Position numbers and translations under genes: made by a program. Source: G963669295 sp963669295 (GTDB lineage: Bacteria > Bacteroidota > Bacteroidia > Flavobacteriales_D > CALLUQ01). From it: a stretch of 64,000 nt of DNA. The notes beneath the pieces were generated by a model. That model was not told where the DNA came from and did no database searches. It saw only the letters and a program-made list of their open reading frames with translations. Numbering within the stretch: the stretch's first letter is position 1; every line of letters begins with the position of its first letter. This document shows positions 17,829 through 26,682 of the stretch, in pieces. Location: assembly GCA_963669295.1 (NCBI GenBank), contig OY769938.1:4960001-5024000 (forward strand), in the 5' to 3' direction.

Positions 17829-18767
17829 ATGGAACATCAATTGAGTGCTCAAAGAAAGGAACAGATCAAAACACTGTCGCTCGTTTTCGAAACTTCCAGT
17901 TATCAAAAAGCCAAAGCGCTTTTTTTATCCAAAGGATTTCAAGAAGATCGATTTACTGGCTTCGAACATTTTGTCTTGTTGTTTGGAACAGCCCCCCGCG
18001 AAGGCAAACAAAACATGTTGTCGATGATCCTACAGCAGTGGGAGAAAGATGCGTTTATTACTGCCGGACAGGGCCGGCAACTGCGCATGCTCTTTCAGGC
18101 CATTGCTCAACAAAATGTAGCCCACTACCTGGCAGCGGTAAGTGCGTTGGGCGAAGAAAGCAATGCCATGGGCAAGCTGTGGGCAAGAATGGCGGTTTTG
18201 CTACACAACAACATGCAGCGCACAAAAGAGCGTAGCGAAGACAAAACCTCCTCGCAAGCAGAAGGGGAGCAGTCGGAAAACATGATCATTCCCGACGATT
18301 GGACCGTGGGCCACGAAATGACTTATGGCGGAGCCTTTGCGGTATTGCTGGGGTTTTCGTTAGGAGCCGAAATTGCTGCCGGTGCTGTATTGGTAGCGGC
18401 AGGTGCTTTTGCAATGGGTACTGCCGATATTTTGAACGAAAAGATGAAGGAGCATAGCGTGGGTTTCGACGACCTGTTGAATTATGCATTGGGCACTGTT
18501 ACCGTAGAAGGAGCGCCCGGCTTTAATGCAGGTGGTAAGCCGGTGAATGGCGATGGAAAGGAGCTGGAAAAGGTAGAGGGAGAAGATGGCGAAACCTACT
18601 ACCGCGACGAAGACGGCACCATTTACAGAGAAGTAACCAACGATGATGGTACCAAAGATTTAGAAGAAGTAGTGCCGCCACCCAAAATTAAACCCAGTGC
18701 TGATGTTTGGGACAATGGTGATGGCTACGATCCTTTTGGCCCTTTTAAACGAGGAATGGGCATATAG
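17829..18767 (+). CDS. Unrecognised protein with glycine-rich hydrophobic hairpin and acidic tail
   Basis: I do not recognise this 312-residue protein. Residues 1-130 look helical and charged, 160-205 form a glycine/alanine-rich hydrophobic segment (GFSLGAEIAAGAVLVAAGAF) able to make a membrane hairpin, and the C-terminal third is acidic with short repeats (EGEDGETYYRDEDGTIYREV). There is no signal peptide. Such a hairpin followed by a variable tail is seen in some membrane-active or secreted effector proteins, but nothing here proves that. A TTG frame from 17784 exists; ATG 17829 is chosen. A strong terminator follows at 18776. Confidence 0.6.
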   Translation: MEHQLSAQRKEQIKTLSLVFETSSYQKAKALFLSKGFQEDRFTGFEHFVLLFGTAPREGKQNMLSMILQQWEKDAFITAGQGRQLRMLFQAIAQQNVAHYLAAVSALGEESNAMGKLWARMAVLLHNNMQRTKERSEDKTSSQAEGEQSENMIIPDDWTVGHEMTYGGAFAVLLGFSLGAEIAAGAVLVAAGAFAMGTADILNEKMKEHSVGFDDLLNYALGTVTVEGAPGFNAGGKPVNGDGKELEKVEGEDGETYYRDEDGTIYREVTNDDGTKDLEEVVPPPKIKPSADVWDNGDGYDPFGPFKRGMGI

Positions 18768-18775
18768 TTACACCT

Positions 18776-18805
18776 CATCCCTCAACTGGCAACGGTTGAG
18801 GGATG
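18776..18805 (+). terminator. Hairpin terminator
   Basis: Perfect 11-bp arms catccctcaac (18776-18786) and gttgagggatg (18795-18805) with an 8-base loop lie nine bases after the stop of the gene at 17829. Only a short T-stretch follows. Confidence 0.7.
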
Positions 18806-18849
18806 TTTACCACTCATCAAATATCGGCCACTACGCTACGGTAATTTGC

Positions 18850-18857
18850 TAATTTTG
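18850..18857 (+). promoter_or_regulatory. TAnnTTTG promoter box of the LytTR membrane regulator
   Basis: TAATTTTG at 18850-18857 ends four bases before the ATG at 18862, implying a leaderless transcript. No convincing -33 TTG is visible at the usual distance. Confidence 0.4.
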
Positions 18858-18861
18858 TAGC

Positions 18862-19689
18862 ATGAAGTTAGTGTGGCATCACAATAAAAAACTGTACGCC
18901 GTTTCGTTGGTGTTTTGGACCTTACTTAGCCTATTCACCGTTTTAAAGGCTGGTCTTACCCAAACCGGACAGGTATATTGGGCCCATATTTTTTCATACA
19001 CTTTTACCTCGGGCTTGTTATGGGCGGTGTTTGTAGTGCCCCTTTATGCATTGGTGGTCCGTTGGCCCATCGGCAGGTGGCCTTTGTGGCGTTTACTGCT
19101 ACAGCACGTATTGGCAGCAGCAGTGATAGTAGCAACACAACGGTGGCTGTCTATGTCGCTCGATTATGCTTTGCAACGAGGGTTGGCATTGGTGCCCGAT
19201 TTTCCCAATTATGGCAATTACTTTGCCGGCCACTTCTGGCGCAGGTTTGCTGAGGGGATGTTGTGGTATGGGCTTATTGTAGCCATACTGTACGGCTATA
19301 ATGCATTTCGCAACAACCGTACTGCTGTTGCAAAAGTGCAGGAATTGGCCTACATCACCATTAAAAGCAATGGTAAGTTCGTTAAAGTGGCTGTCAACGA
19401 TATTTGCTACATCAAGGCCGATGGCAACTACCTCCGCATTATGGCGCAAGAAGAATACCGCTACCGTTGCTCCATGAAAAAGATGATTGCGGCATTGCCC
19501 GCTCAGTTTTATCGCATTCATCATTCGTATGTGGTTAATGTAAAACACGTACATTCGGCCGAGCATGTATACAATGGCGAGTACCAGTTTGCGGTGGGCA
19601 ACAAGCATGTGCGCATTCCTTCTTCCACCACTTACAACAGCAATACCCGTCGTTTGCTCGAAGCATTTGGTGCTACCAACGGTCACTAA
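18862..19689 (+). CDS. Membrane-anchored LytTR transcriptional regulator
   Basis: The 275-residue protein has four predicted transmembrane helices (about residues 12-150) and a C-terminal LytTR domain (about 165-270; ICYIKADGNYLRIM, FYRIHHSYVVNVKHV). Unlike the other LytTR proteins in the window it lacks a receiver domain, so it probably senses a membrane signal directly. It is followed, after 71 bp, by the ankyrin-type lipoprotein gene on the same strand. Confidence 0.88.
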   Translation: MKLVWHHNKKLYAVSLVFWTLLSLFTVLKAGLTQTGQVYWAHIFSYTFTSGLLWAVFVVPLYALVVRWPIGRWPLWRLLLQHVLAAAVIVATQRWLSMSLDYALQRGLALVPDFPNYGNYFAGHFWRRFAEGMLWYGLIVAILYGYNAFRNNRTAVAKVQELAYITIKSNGKFVKVAVNDICYIKADGNYLRIMAQEEYRYRCSMKKMIAALPAQFYRIHHSYVVNVKHVHSAEHVYNGEYQFAVGNKHVRIPSSTTYNSNTRRLLEAFGATNGH

Positions 19690-19760
19690 ATACATAGGAA
19701 TCGTCACAACCCCTTGTAGCAATAGGGGAGGGCATTGTAGTTTGGCAGCAAAACAACGAC

Positions 19761-20312
19761 ATGCATTCACGACGAAAATTCCTGGCTACTGCCGGCCTGC
19801 TGGGAGCAGGAACAGTATTAATTCCCGGCTGTGGCATGACCCAAAAAAGTACTTCCACAGGCTCGGTAGCCGATAAATTTGTGGTGAACCCTTACGAGGT
19901 GGCAGTAGTGCGCGATTATGTGTACTATGCCCATTCCGATTTTGAGCAACTAAAAACCTATACCGAAAAGTATCCGCACCTTATTAATGCTACAGTCGAT
20001 TGGGGCGATGGCGATTTTGAGTCGGCCATAGGGGCTACAGGGCATATGGGCAACAGGGAGTTTGCTCAGTTTTTATTGGATAAAGGAGCACGGGCCGATT
20101 TGTTTGTATTGACCATGCTGGGCAAAACCGACCTGGTAATGGCATGGCTCAACGAGTTTCCGCAGTTGCTCAACGCCATTGGGCCGCACGGCTTTACCTT
20201 GCTTCACCATGCCGAAGTAGGAGGGAAGCAGGCCGAAGATTTACATGCCTACCTGTTGAAGGCCGGGCTAAAAGAAAAATTTGTCAATACGTTTGTGAAA
20301 GAAGAGCAGTAA
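19761..20312 (+). CDS. Ankyrin-repeat-like lipoprotein with Tat-type leader
   Basis: The 183-residue protein begins MHSRRKFLATAGLLGAG, a twin-arginine (RRKF) leader running into a lipobox ending PGC (Cys24). The rest resembles degenerate ankyrin repeats: IGATGHMGNREFAQFLLDKGARADLF, TLLHHAEVGGKQAEDLHAYLLKAGL. Such repeats bind proteins; no partner is evident. ATG 19761 gives the complete leader. It lies between the LytTR regulator and the M61 peptidase, all on the plus strand, but the gaps (71 and 98 bp) do not prove an operon. Confidence 0.72.
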   Translation: MHSRRKFLATAGLLGAGTVLIPGCGMTQKSTSTGSVADKFVVNPYEVAVVRDYVYYAHSDFEQLKTYTEKYPHLINATVDWGDGDFESAIGATGHMGNREFAQFLLDKGARADLFVLTMLGKTDLVMAWLNEFPQLLNAIGPHGFTLLHHAEVGGKQAEDLHAYLLKAGLKEKFVNTFVKEEQ

Positions 20313-20410
20313 GCATAGGTTTGCTTTGTTGGTGCCTACCACCCCTAAAATTGAGTAGTGATTGTAACAAAAACAGGGGGATAGCAGTCTTACCATAAAA
20401 GCAATAAAAA

Positions 20411-21955
20411 ATGCAAAGAACATTCTTTCTTTTATTTCTAGTAGCGCTTAGCAGCATTGTACAGGCACAATCAACAAGCGGTGCAAAATATGTGTATCAC
20501 ATTAACCTGAATGAGTTTACCAACGACCAACTGCATGTAAAATTGAAGTACAAGGGGCAATTGGGAAAAAAGGCCACCTTTTGCCTCCCTAAAATAATAC
20601 CGGGCATTTACGACGCTACCAATTTTGGAAAGTATGTAGAAAACTTCAAGGCGCTTGATAAAGAGGGGAAACAACTGGAGGTAAAGGCACTGGATGAGAA
20701 TTGTTGGAGCATTTCAGATGCTCATCAGCTAGCAAGCATTAGCTACCTGGTAAACGATGGGTGGGAGTCGTTCGATTTAAAAGATCCACGTCCTTACCGG
20801 TCGGCAGAAAGCACATTCAATACCGATCACGTCATCATCAGTACACCCGCAATTTTTGGCTATTTCAAAACGTTAGAAGATGTTCCTTTTGAAATTAATG
20901 TGTTTAAACCCGAACATTATTATGGGGCAACCAGCCTGGTGAAACAAAAAACAGGCGCCGCTTTTGAGGTGTTGAGTGCCAACGATTACCATCAACTGGT
21001 AGATGCCCCTATTTTATATGCAGCACCCGATACAGCCATCATTCAACTGCCCAACATTGAGGTAGAAGTGGCATGCTATAGCTCTACCGGAGAGGCGCTT
21101 GCTCGTGAGGTGGCCACCCACATTAAGCCATTGCTGAAAAGCCAAACCAATTACCTGGGAGGAAAATTGCCAGTAAGCAAGTATACCTTCATCATTTACC
21201 ATCAACTTAACCCCAATAAAAATGCTTACATCAGCGAAGGGTTGGAGCATGCCAGCTCCACCTTAGTGTTGATGTACTTGCCCAACGATATTGAAACCAT
21301 TCGCGCCACCATGTTCCATACGGCCAGTCACGAGTTTTTTCACAACATCATGCCCATTGCATTGCATTCGCACGAAATAGAAAATTACAACTACAACCAG
21401 CCTGTTTTTTCAAAGCATTTGTGGCTTTACGAAGGCATGACCGAGTATTTTACCATTCATATGCCTGTGGTGTATGAGCTGCATACCCTCAACAAATTCA
21501 TTGATGAACTGGAGCGCAAGGTAAGTAAGGCAAAGCAGTACACTTCTAACCTATCGCTTACAGCAATGAGTTTAAACCCTATTGAGCATCAAGAGCAATA
21601 CATGAACATATACTTCAAAGGGGCGTTGTTTAATTTGTGCTTAGACATCAAGTTGCGCGAGTGGTCGAAGGGCAGTTATGGCGTGCAAGCGTTGGTTAGG
21701 GATTTGATTGAAGCGTATGGTCCCAACAAGCCATTTGAAGACGATGAGCTGTTCAACGAAATTGTACGCATTACGGGATACCAGGAGTTGCACGATTTTT
21801 TTGAACGCTACCTGGTAAACAACGAACCGCTTCCTGTTAAAGAACACTTGCTGAAAGTAGGGTTGAAGTTGAATGAAAAAACAGGCAAAATTGTTCCGGT
21901 TAATCAACCTACGGCAACGCAAGTAGCGTTAAGGCAGTACTGGATTGATCAATGA
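20411..21955 (+). CDS. M61-family metallopeptidase (glycyl aminopeptidase-like)
   Basis: This 514-residue secreted protein has a signal peptide (residues 1-19, IVQAQ) and an N-terminal beta domain followed by a thermolysin-like domain with HEFFH at 307-311 and the third zinc ligand Glu341 in LYEGMTEYF. The order matches the M61 glycyl-aminopeptidase family, though the C-terminal PDZ domain often found in M61 is absent. It should cleave N-terminal residues from peptides in the periplasm or outside. It ends just before a strong bidirectional hairpin at 21959. Confidence 0.88.
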   Translation: MQRTFFLLFLVALSSIVQAQSTSGAKYVYHINLNEFTNDQLHVKLKYKGQLGKKATFCLPKIIPGIYDATNFGKYVENFKALDKEGKQLEVKALDENCWSISDAHQLASISYLVNDGWESFDLKDPRPYRSAESTFNTDHVIISTPAIFGYFKTLEDVPFEINVFKPEHYYGATSLVKQKTGAAFEVLSANDYHQLVDAPILYAAPDTAIIQLPNIEVEVACYSSTGEALAREVATHIKPLLKSQTNYLGGKLPVSKYTFIIYHQLNPNKNAYISEGLEHASSTLVLMYLPNDIETIRATMFHTASHEFFHNIMPIALHSHEIENYNYNQPVFSKHLWLYEGMTEYFTIHMPVVYELHTLNKFIDELERKVSKAKQYTSNLSLTAMSLNPIEHQEQYMNIYFKGALFNLCLDIKLREWSKGSYGVQALVRDLIEAYGPNKPFEDDELFNEIVRITGYQELHDFFERYLVNNEPLPVKEHLLKVGLKLNEKTGKIVPVNQPTATQVALRQYWIDQ

Positions 21956-21958
21956 TTG

Positions 21959-22000
21959 CCCATGGCAGCCGCCTCACTTAGGGAGTGCCACTGCCATGGG
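21959..22000. terminator. Bidirectional hairpin terminator between convergent genes
   Basis: Perfect 10-bp arms cccatggcag (21959-21968) and ctgccatggg (21991-22000) with a further inner pairing lie between the stop of the M61 gene (21955) and the stop of the convergent DoxX-like gene (22007). Confidence 0.7.
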
Positions 22001-22006
22001 AATGCT

Positions 22007-22372
22007 TTACTTTGCTGCTTCTAGCTTGCGGTAAAAAATGTAAGAAGTAAAGATCAATACCAGCCCTACAACAGCCGCCATAAAGCCGCCATCCTCTGCT
22101 GCTATATGGGCTGCGCCTCCTAAAATAAGGTCGAAAACAAATCCGGCATAGGCCCATTCTTTCAGCATTTTCGATTTGTTGGTCCAAATGGCCACCAGCC
22201 CCAATAGTTTAGCAATGGCCAATGGGTAAATTAGGTAAGAAGGATAGCCCAGAAACTCAAAGGTAGCGACTACCATATCGTGCATAATAAAGTACATGCT
22301 TGCACTAAACAGCATCAATAAGGTAATTAATCCGGTAGCGATGTAATAAATAATGGCATCTCTTTTTTTCAT
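22007..22372 (-). CDS. DoxX-like membrane protein
   Basis: A 121-residue protein with four transmembrane helices (IIYYIATGLITLLMLFSAS, YPLAIAKLLGLVAIW, YAGFVFDLILGGAAHIA, AAVVGLVLIFTSYIFY), the standard length and layout of the DoxX-like family. These proteins are associated with quinone or redox-linked membrane functions, but a precise role is not established. ATG 22372 (MKKRDA) is preferred to the longer frame from 22420. The MarR regulator gene lies 81 bp upstream on the same strand and may control it. Confidence 0.82.
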   Translation of the reverse strand: MKKRDAIIYYIATGLITLLMLFSASMYFIMHDMVVATFEFLGYPSYLIYPLAIAKLLGLVAIWTNKSKMLKEWAYAGFVFDLILGGAAHIAAEDGGFMAAVVGLVLIFTSYIFYRKLEAAK

Positions 22373-22453
22373 GATAGTAGTGTTATGGTTGTTGTTAGTG
22401 TTGGTTTTGTTCCATGGCATTATTTTTCATGGAAAATATTTGATCAAATTTTT

Positions 22454-22900
22454 TTATTGCCTCAGTTTGTCTAAAATTTCACTTACCTGTCCTGCTTCTT
22501 CGTCGGTAATGTGTTCAATAAAACGAATGGCCTCATTGTCTTGCTGGTCAATTTCTTCCAGGAGTAGGGCACCTTTCTTTGTTAAGCGAATGTATACCAC
22601 CCGGCGATCGGAATCGCTGCGCTGACGCTCTACCAGTTGCTTGTTAATGAGTTTGTCTACCATGCGAGTAGCATTGGGCGATTTTTCTACCATACGGTTT
22701 TTTACCTCGGTCATGGCTATCCAATCGCCAGCACCTCTTAATATGCGTAAGATATTGAACTGCTGCATCGATAAATCGAAAGGGCGCAATTGTTCTGTAA
22801 ACAAGCCATTCATCCAATTTGCCGTAAACATAACGTTAGCAATAAGACGGATTTTGTTGTTCGGAAATTGATTCTTTATTTCTTCATCTATCGATGCCAT
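22454..22900 (-). CDS. MarR-family transcriptional regulator
   Basis: The 148-residue protein has the MarR winged helix-turn-helix with the wing motif ERQRSDSDRRVVYIRLTKKG (about 98-117) and the recognition region VEKSPNATRMVDKLINKQL. MarR proteins repress genes and respond to small molecules or oxidants. A TTG at 22909 could add three residues; ATG 22900 (MASIDEEIKNQF) is the likely start. It is the first gene of a probable two-gene unit with the DoxX-like protein, its obvious candidate target. Confidence 0.9.
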   Translation of the reverse strand: MASIDEEIKNQFPNNKIRLIANVMFTANWMNGLFTEQLRPFDLSMQQFNILRILRGAGDWIAMTEVKNRMVEKSPNATRMVDKLINKQLVERQRSDSDRRVVYIRLTKKGALLLEEIDQQDNEAIRFIEHITDEEAGQVSEILDKLRQ

Positions 22901-23099
22901 ACGGGACAAAGGTATAAATATTTTCCATGTAAAATAAACTCACGGTAAATATTTAGCAATCTTTTTACAAATATCCATAAAAGGGCAGGGCGCGCGTGGC
23001 TTTGGCGCCTTTACCTTTCGTCAATAATTTGTGCCCACTGGTCAATCAAATTTCCAACCGTGTTTTAAATGCCTTCCATTTGCAGCAAACAAATTCATT

Positions 23100-23867
23100 A
23101 TGATTGCATTTCGAAAAACAACGTATTGGCTGGGCCTCCTTGTACTTTTAATACAGGCGCCTGCTCAGGCACAAACACCAGCATCTTTTTACCATTATCA
23201 ATCGGCCACCGCAACTCCAGCCAAAGGGTGGTTGGTATTGTTGCCGGGTTCTAGCGGACTCACCATTTTTAACGATACCAGCCATTATTACCAGGCGGCT
23301 TACCGCTTCAACAACGAAGGGTACCATGTGTTGCTGGTCGATTATAAAAAAGCCTACAAAGCTGCTAATCGGCAGGTAAAAGAAAGCACGGGCGAAAAAA
23401 TATTGTGGGTGTTGGAAGAAGCCATTCAATGGGGAAAAGACAACGGCTATCTGGTGGGAACTGGTGGAGTTATAGGTTGGTCGTTGGCTGGCGAAGGGCT
23501 GGTATTGTTGGGCAACGATGCGGCAAAAGCAAAGGCATTGGGTATTGAATACATGGCCATGTATTATCCCTCCAACAAGCAGCAAGTGCAGCTCAACACT
23601 GCCATGCCTGTGCTTATACAAACCGGGGGAGCCGATAATGTGGTGGCTGCAGCACCGGTAAGGCAATATCTTGGTGGTGGTAACAACACCACGCTTATTG
23701 TATACAAAGAGGCGGCACACGGGTTTGATGTTAAAAGCTTGGAAAAGCCTAAAAAGATGCGTTTCCCACCACTTGTGGGTAAGAAATATGTGTTTCAATA
23801 CCATCCTACTACCGCTGCTACTGCCATGAAAAAACTCATTCAATTCATTCAACACAACACATTATGA
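23100..23867 (+). CDS. Secreted alpha/beta hydrolase (dienelactone-hydrolase-like)
   Basis: A 255-residue protein with a signal peptide ending QAPAQAQ and an alpha/beta-hydrolase core: strand motif WLVLLPGSSGL, nucleophile elbow GWSLAGEG (Ser about 133), acid region TGGADN, and catalytic His in AAHGFD. The substrate is unknown. The longer frame from 23031 puts an unlikely stretch before the signal peptide, so ATG 23100 is chosen. It is the first of five tightly packed genes (23100-27370), overlapping the next by 4 bp. Confidence 0.8.
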   Translation: MIAFRKTTYWLGLLVLLIQAPAQAQTPASFYHYQSATATPAKGWLVLLPGSSGLTIFNDTSHYYQAAYRFNNEGYHVLLVDYKKAYKAANRQVKESTGEKILWVLEEAIQWGKDNGYLVGTGGVIGWSLAGEGLVLLGNDAAKAKALGIEYMAMYYPSNKQQVQLNTAMPVLIQTGGADNVVAAAPVRQYLGGGNNTTLIVYKEAAHGFDVKSLEKPKKMRFPPLVGKKYVFQYHPTTAATAMKKLIQFIQHNTL

Positions 23868-24517
23868 TGTTAACACCTGTTCAATTGCTGCGCCTTATTA
23901 GCCTTAGTTTATTGGTTTTGTGGTCGTTTACCTTGCACGCGCAAGAAGAAGATCCATTGAAGCGCAAAATAGAGGTAGGCATTACCTACACCTTGCACCG
24001 TCCTTTTTATTCGGTCAATAATCCGTTAGATATTGTTGCCCTGCCCAAGGCATGGCGCATGCGCAATGCACTGCGCATCAGTGCACGCTATTACCCATTC
24101 GAGCATTGGTTTGTAGAAGCCAGCACAGGCTATTCGCAAGAAGGGGGAGGGTATGCCCAACAGCACACCAATGCCAATTACTGGAAAAATGGGTTGTACC
24201 TGGGCTACAGTGCAAAGCACCATCGTAAAGTAATTTTCGAAACCTATACCGGCATTGAATCCAGCGTGTTGATGTCGGCCAAATTCAAAGATAAAAACAG
24301 CAAAACGGTAGAAAATGTACGTCCTTTTTTCAGGAATACGTATACCAGTATTCCTTTTGGCATTGGATTAAAAACACCATTAAACAACGATACTTTTTTA
24401 ACATTGCGCACTTCGGGTCAACTGGGAATGTATGAAGCCGACTCTCAAACATTCATCAAAGCGGCACAAATTATTTTCCCTTCGTTTCAAGTCAGTGTCT
24501 CTAAATTCATCAAATAA
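23864..24517 (+). CDS. Outer-membrane beta-barrel-like protein
   Basis: The 217-residue protein has a signal peptide (ending FTLHAQ) and repeated amphipathic strands such as RNALRISARYYPFEHWFVEAS and FLTLRTSGQLGMY, ending in FPSFQVSVSKFIK, as in small outer-membrane barrels. The gene overlaps the hydrolase gene by 4 bp (ATGA) and the following beta-lactamase-like gene by 1 bp (TAATG), so it belongs to the five-gene operon. No specific family recognised. Confidence 0.68.
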   Translation: MMLTPVQLLRLISLSLLVLWSFTLHAQEEDPLKRKIEVGITYTLHRPFYSVNNPLDIVALPKAWRMRNALRISARYYPFEHWFVEASTGYSQEGGGYAQQHTNANYWKNGLYLGYSAKHHRKVIFETYTGIESSVLMSAKFKDKNSKTVENVRPFFRNTYTSIPFGIGLKTPLNNDTFLTLRTSGQLGMYEADSQTFIKAAQIIFPSFQVSVSKFIK

Positions 24518-25617
24518 TGAAAAAGCTATTCCTCCTATTGGCCATCATCAGCTGTTTGGGCTGTGTCAAAAAAGAAATTAACCCTACCAACATCGACGAA
24601 GAAATTCGGCTGTTGGCCAAAACACACCTTACCTTTGGGCGCATGCCTGGCATGGCCATTGGCATCATCAACAACGGCACGCAAAAAAACTATTTTTATG
24701 GGGTAAAAGACCTTTCTACCGGTGCTGCCATCGATCAATTTACGTTGTTTCAGGTGGCCTCCATTACCAAAACATTTACGGCTATTTTGCAGGCCGAATT
24801 AATTGTAAACGATTCGTTAGCACTTACCGACAGGGCCAACCTGTACCTGCCTTCACACCTTCAAATTCCCGACAGCCCCAGCCAGCCAGTTACGGTAAAG
24901 GCTTTGCTGAATCATACTTCGGGGCTGGAGCGCGAGCCCGAAGAGGTAGAAGCTACCAGCTATTACCAGTTTAACGAAACCAACATGGGGAATTACCTGG
25001 GGCAAACCAGCTTGGCAAGTAACCCAGGAGCCACGTACAGCTATTCCAATACCGGTTTTGGGTTGGCGGGGCACATGGCAGGGCGCTTTTACCAAACCAA
25101 TTACAAAACCGCTGTAGATCAGCGTATTTTCGATGCTGTTGGCATGTACAACACGGCTTGCGATTGGAATGATTTGCCCAGCGATAACATTGCTACCGAC
25201 TATTTTGGCAACGAGCAGGCGCACTACGAAAACTATTCGGAGGTACTTGGAGGAGCCTATGCGGTAAAATCGAACTTACACGATATGATGTTGTACCTCG
25301 ATGTGGTGATGAATCATGAAAATTCCTTTTTAAATGAGGCCATTGCATTAACTTTGCAGCCTACGTTTACCATTCCGCTCTCAGCAGGGGCAAGCGAAGT
25401 AAAACGAAAAGAAATAGGGTTGGCCTGGCACATCATTACGCTCAACAGTGGAAAGCAATACATTTTTCATAACGGGGCGTTAAAAGGATCGGCTTCCTTT
25501 ATAGGGTTTAACCCCGAAACCAAAGAAGGTGTGGTGGTATTGATCAATAGTTTTTGTCCGGGCATGGAGCAAGATAGAATAGGCGTTGAAATACTTCGAT
25601 TGCTCGACCGTTACTAA
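24517..25617 (+). CDS. Serine beta-lactamase-like hydrolase, lipoprotein
   Basis: A 366-residue member of the class C beta-lactamase/penicillin-binding fold with a lipoprotein leader (CLGC, Cys16). The catalytic SxxK is SITK (Ser82-Lys85), the second motif is YSN in TYSYSNTGFG, and HNGALKG stands for the third (KTG-like) box. Members hydrolyse or transfer peptides or esters; true beta-lactamase activity is not implied. It is the third gene of the operon leading into a LytS/LytTR pair. Confidence 0.87.
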   Translation: MKKLFLLLAIISCLGCVKKEINPTNIDEEIRLLAKTHLTFGRMPGMAIGIINNGTQKNYFYGVKDLSTGAAIDQFTLFQVASITKTFTAILQAELIVNDSLALTDRANLYLPSHLQIPDSPSQPVTVKALLNHTSGLEREPEEVEATSYYQFNETNMGNYLGQTSLASNPGATYSYSNTGFGLAGHMAGRFYQTNYKTAVDQRIFDAVGMYNTACDWNDLPSDNIATDYFGNEQAHYENYSEVLGGAYAVKSNLHDMMLYLDVVMNHENSFLNEAIALTLQPTFTIPLSAGASEVKRKEIGLAWHIITLNSGKQYIFHNGALKGSASFIGFNPETKEGVVVLINSFCPGMEQDRIGVEILRLLDRY

Positions 25618-25626
25618 TAAGTGTAA

Positions 25627-26682
25627 ATGGGGCGCATTGTAGTACATATATCGGTTTGGGGGGTGCTTTTCCTGTTGCTTATTACCAGCGATTGGGACTG
25701 GCAGGGATACTCTACCGAAGACGGTACTTTTTACCTTCCGCTATCGTATGGTTTTGTGTTCAATGCGGCCATTTTTTACCTCAATGCGCTGTGGTTGTTC
25801 CCGCGAATGTGGAAACTGCGCAGAAGCAAGTATTGGCTGCTTACCGGTTCAATGCTTATAGTAGCCAGTGCTGTAGAAGGCGGGTTGGATGTATGGTATT
25901 CGATGCAGGTAGGTACGTTCGATGCCATGTTGGAGGCGTCTGATGTATCTAAGCTTTTGCCCAACCAGGCTGTGGGAGCTGTGTTCATCAGCCATTTTGT
26001 AGCCAACCTGGTGGTACACCTGTTGTTTTGGGCGTTGTCTTTTTCGTACCTCCTTCCGAAAGAGAAGGTGAAAAACATTCGCCTCGAAAACGCACAATTG
26101 CATGCCGAGCTCAAGTACTTAAAGGCCCAAATAGATCCGCATACTCTTTTCAATGGCATCAATGGCATTTACCACCTTATTGATCAAGACCCAGAAAGGG
26201 CCAAACAGTACTTGCATGGGTTTGCCAACATTATGCGGTACCAGATTTACGATGGCAATGAGGAACTTATTCCATTGCAAAACGAGTGTTTGTTTTTGCA
26301 CCGTTTCTTCGAGCTAAACCAGTTGCGTAGGTCCGACGATGCTCAAATAGAATGGGACATTCCGCAATATTCGGGGGCGTTGCACATAGCTCCGGTAGTG
26401 TTGCTGCCTTTTGTAGAAAATGCATTTAAATACCTGAGCAACCACGAATTGCCCGAACACAACTACATTAAGGCCAGCATTCGGCTGGAAAACAACACCT
26501 TATATTTTTGCTTGAAGAACAGTTTTGATGCGGCTATTGAAGTGCAACAAGGCAAGGTAGGGTTGGTTAATGTGCAACACCGGCTCCAGCTCATTTACCC
26601 TTCCAGGCATACCCTTCAAATGGATACCAACAACCAATGCTACACGGTAAATTTAACGCTAGAACTCGATGAAAAAGCTTAA
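25627..26682 (+). CDS. LytS-type sensor histidine kinase
   Basis: The 351-residue protein has about four N-terminal membrane helices (residues 5-140) and a His_kinase domain with LKAQIDPHTLFNGINGIYHL (phospho-His) and a C-terminal ATPase with LLPFVENAFKYL and KVGLVNVQHRLQLIYP. The D in QIDPH and T in HTLFN are small departures from the usual QINPHFLFN. It overlaps the response regulator gene by 14 bp and is part of the 23100-27370 operon, so the upstream envelope enzymes may be part of its stimulus or response. Confidence 0.9.
   Translation: MGRIVVHISVWGVLFLLLITSDWDWQGYSTEDGTFYLPLSYGFVFNAAIFYLNALWLFPRMWKLRRSKYWLLTGSMLIVASAVEGGLDVWYSMQVGTFDAMLEASDVSKLLPNQAVGAVFISHFVANLVVHLLFWALSFSYLLPKEKVKNIRLENAQLHAELKYLKAQIDPHTLFNGINGIYHLIDQDPERAKQYLHGFANIMRYQIYDGNEELIPLQNECLFLHRFFELNQLRRSDDAQIEWDIPQYSGALHIAPVVLLPFVENAFKYLSNHELPEHNYIKASIRLENNTLYFCLKNSFDAAIEVQQGKVGLVNVQHRLQLIYPSRHTLQMDTNNQCYTVNLTLELDEKA

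Noticed and set aside
24517..25617. True class C beta-lactamase (antibiotic resistance gene)
   Set aside because: The SxxK and YSN motifs define only the broad serine hydrolase fold; the lipoprotein form and operon with a LytS/LytTR pair point to another role.
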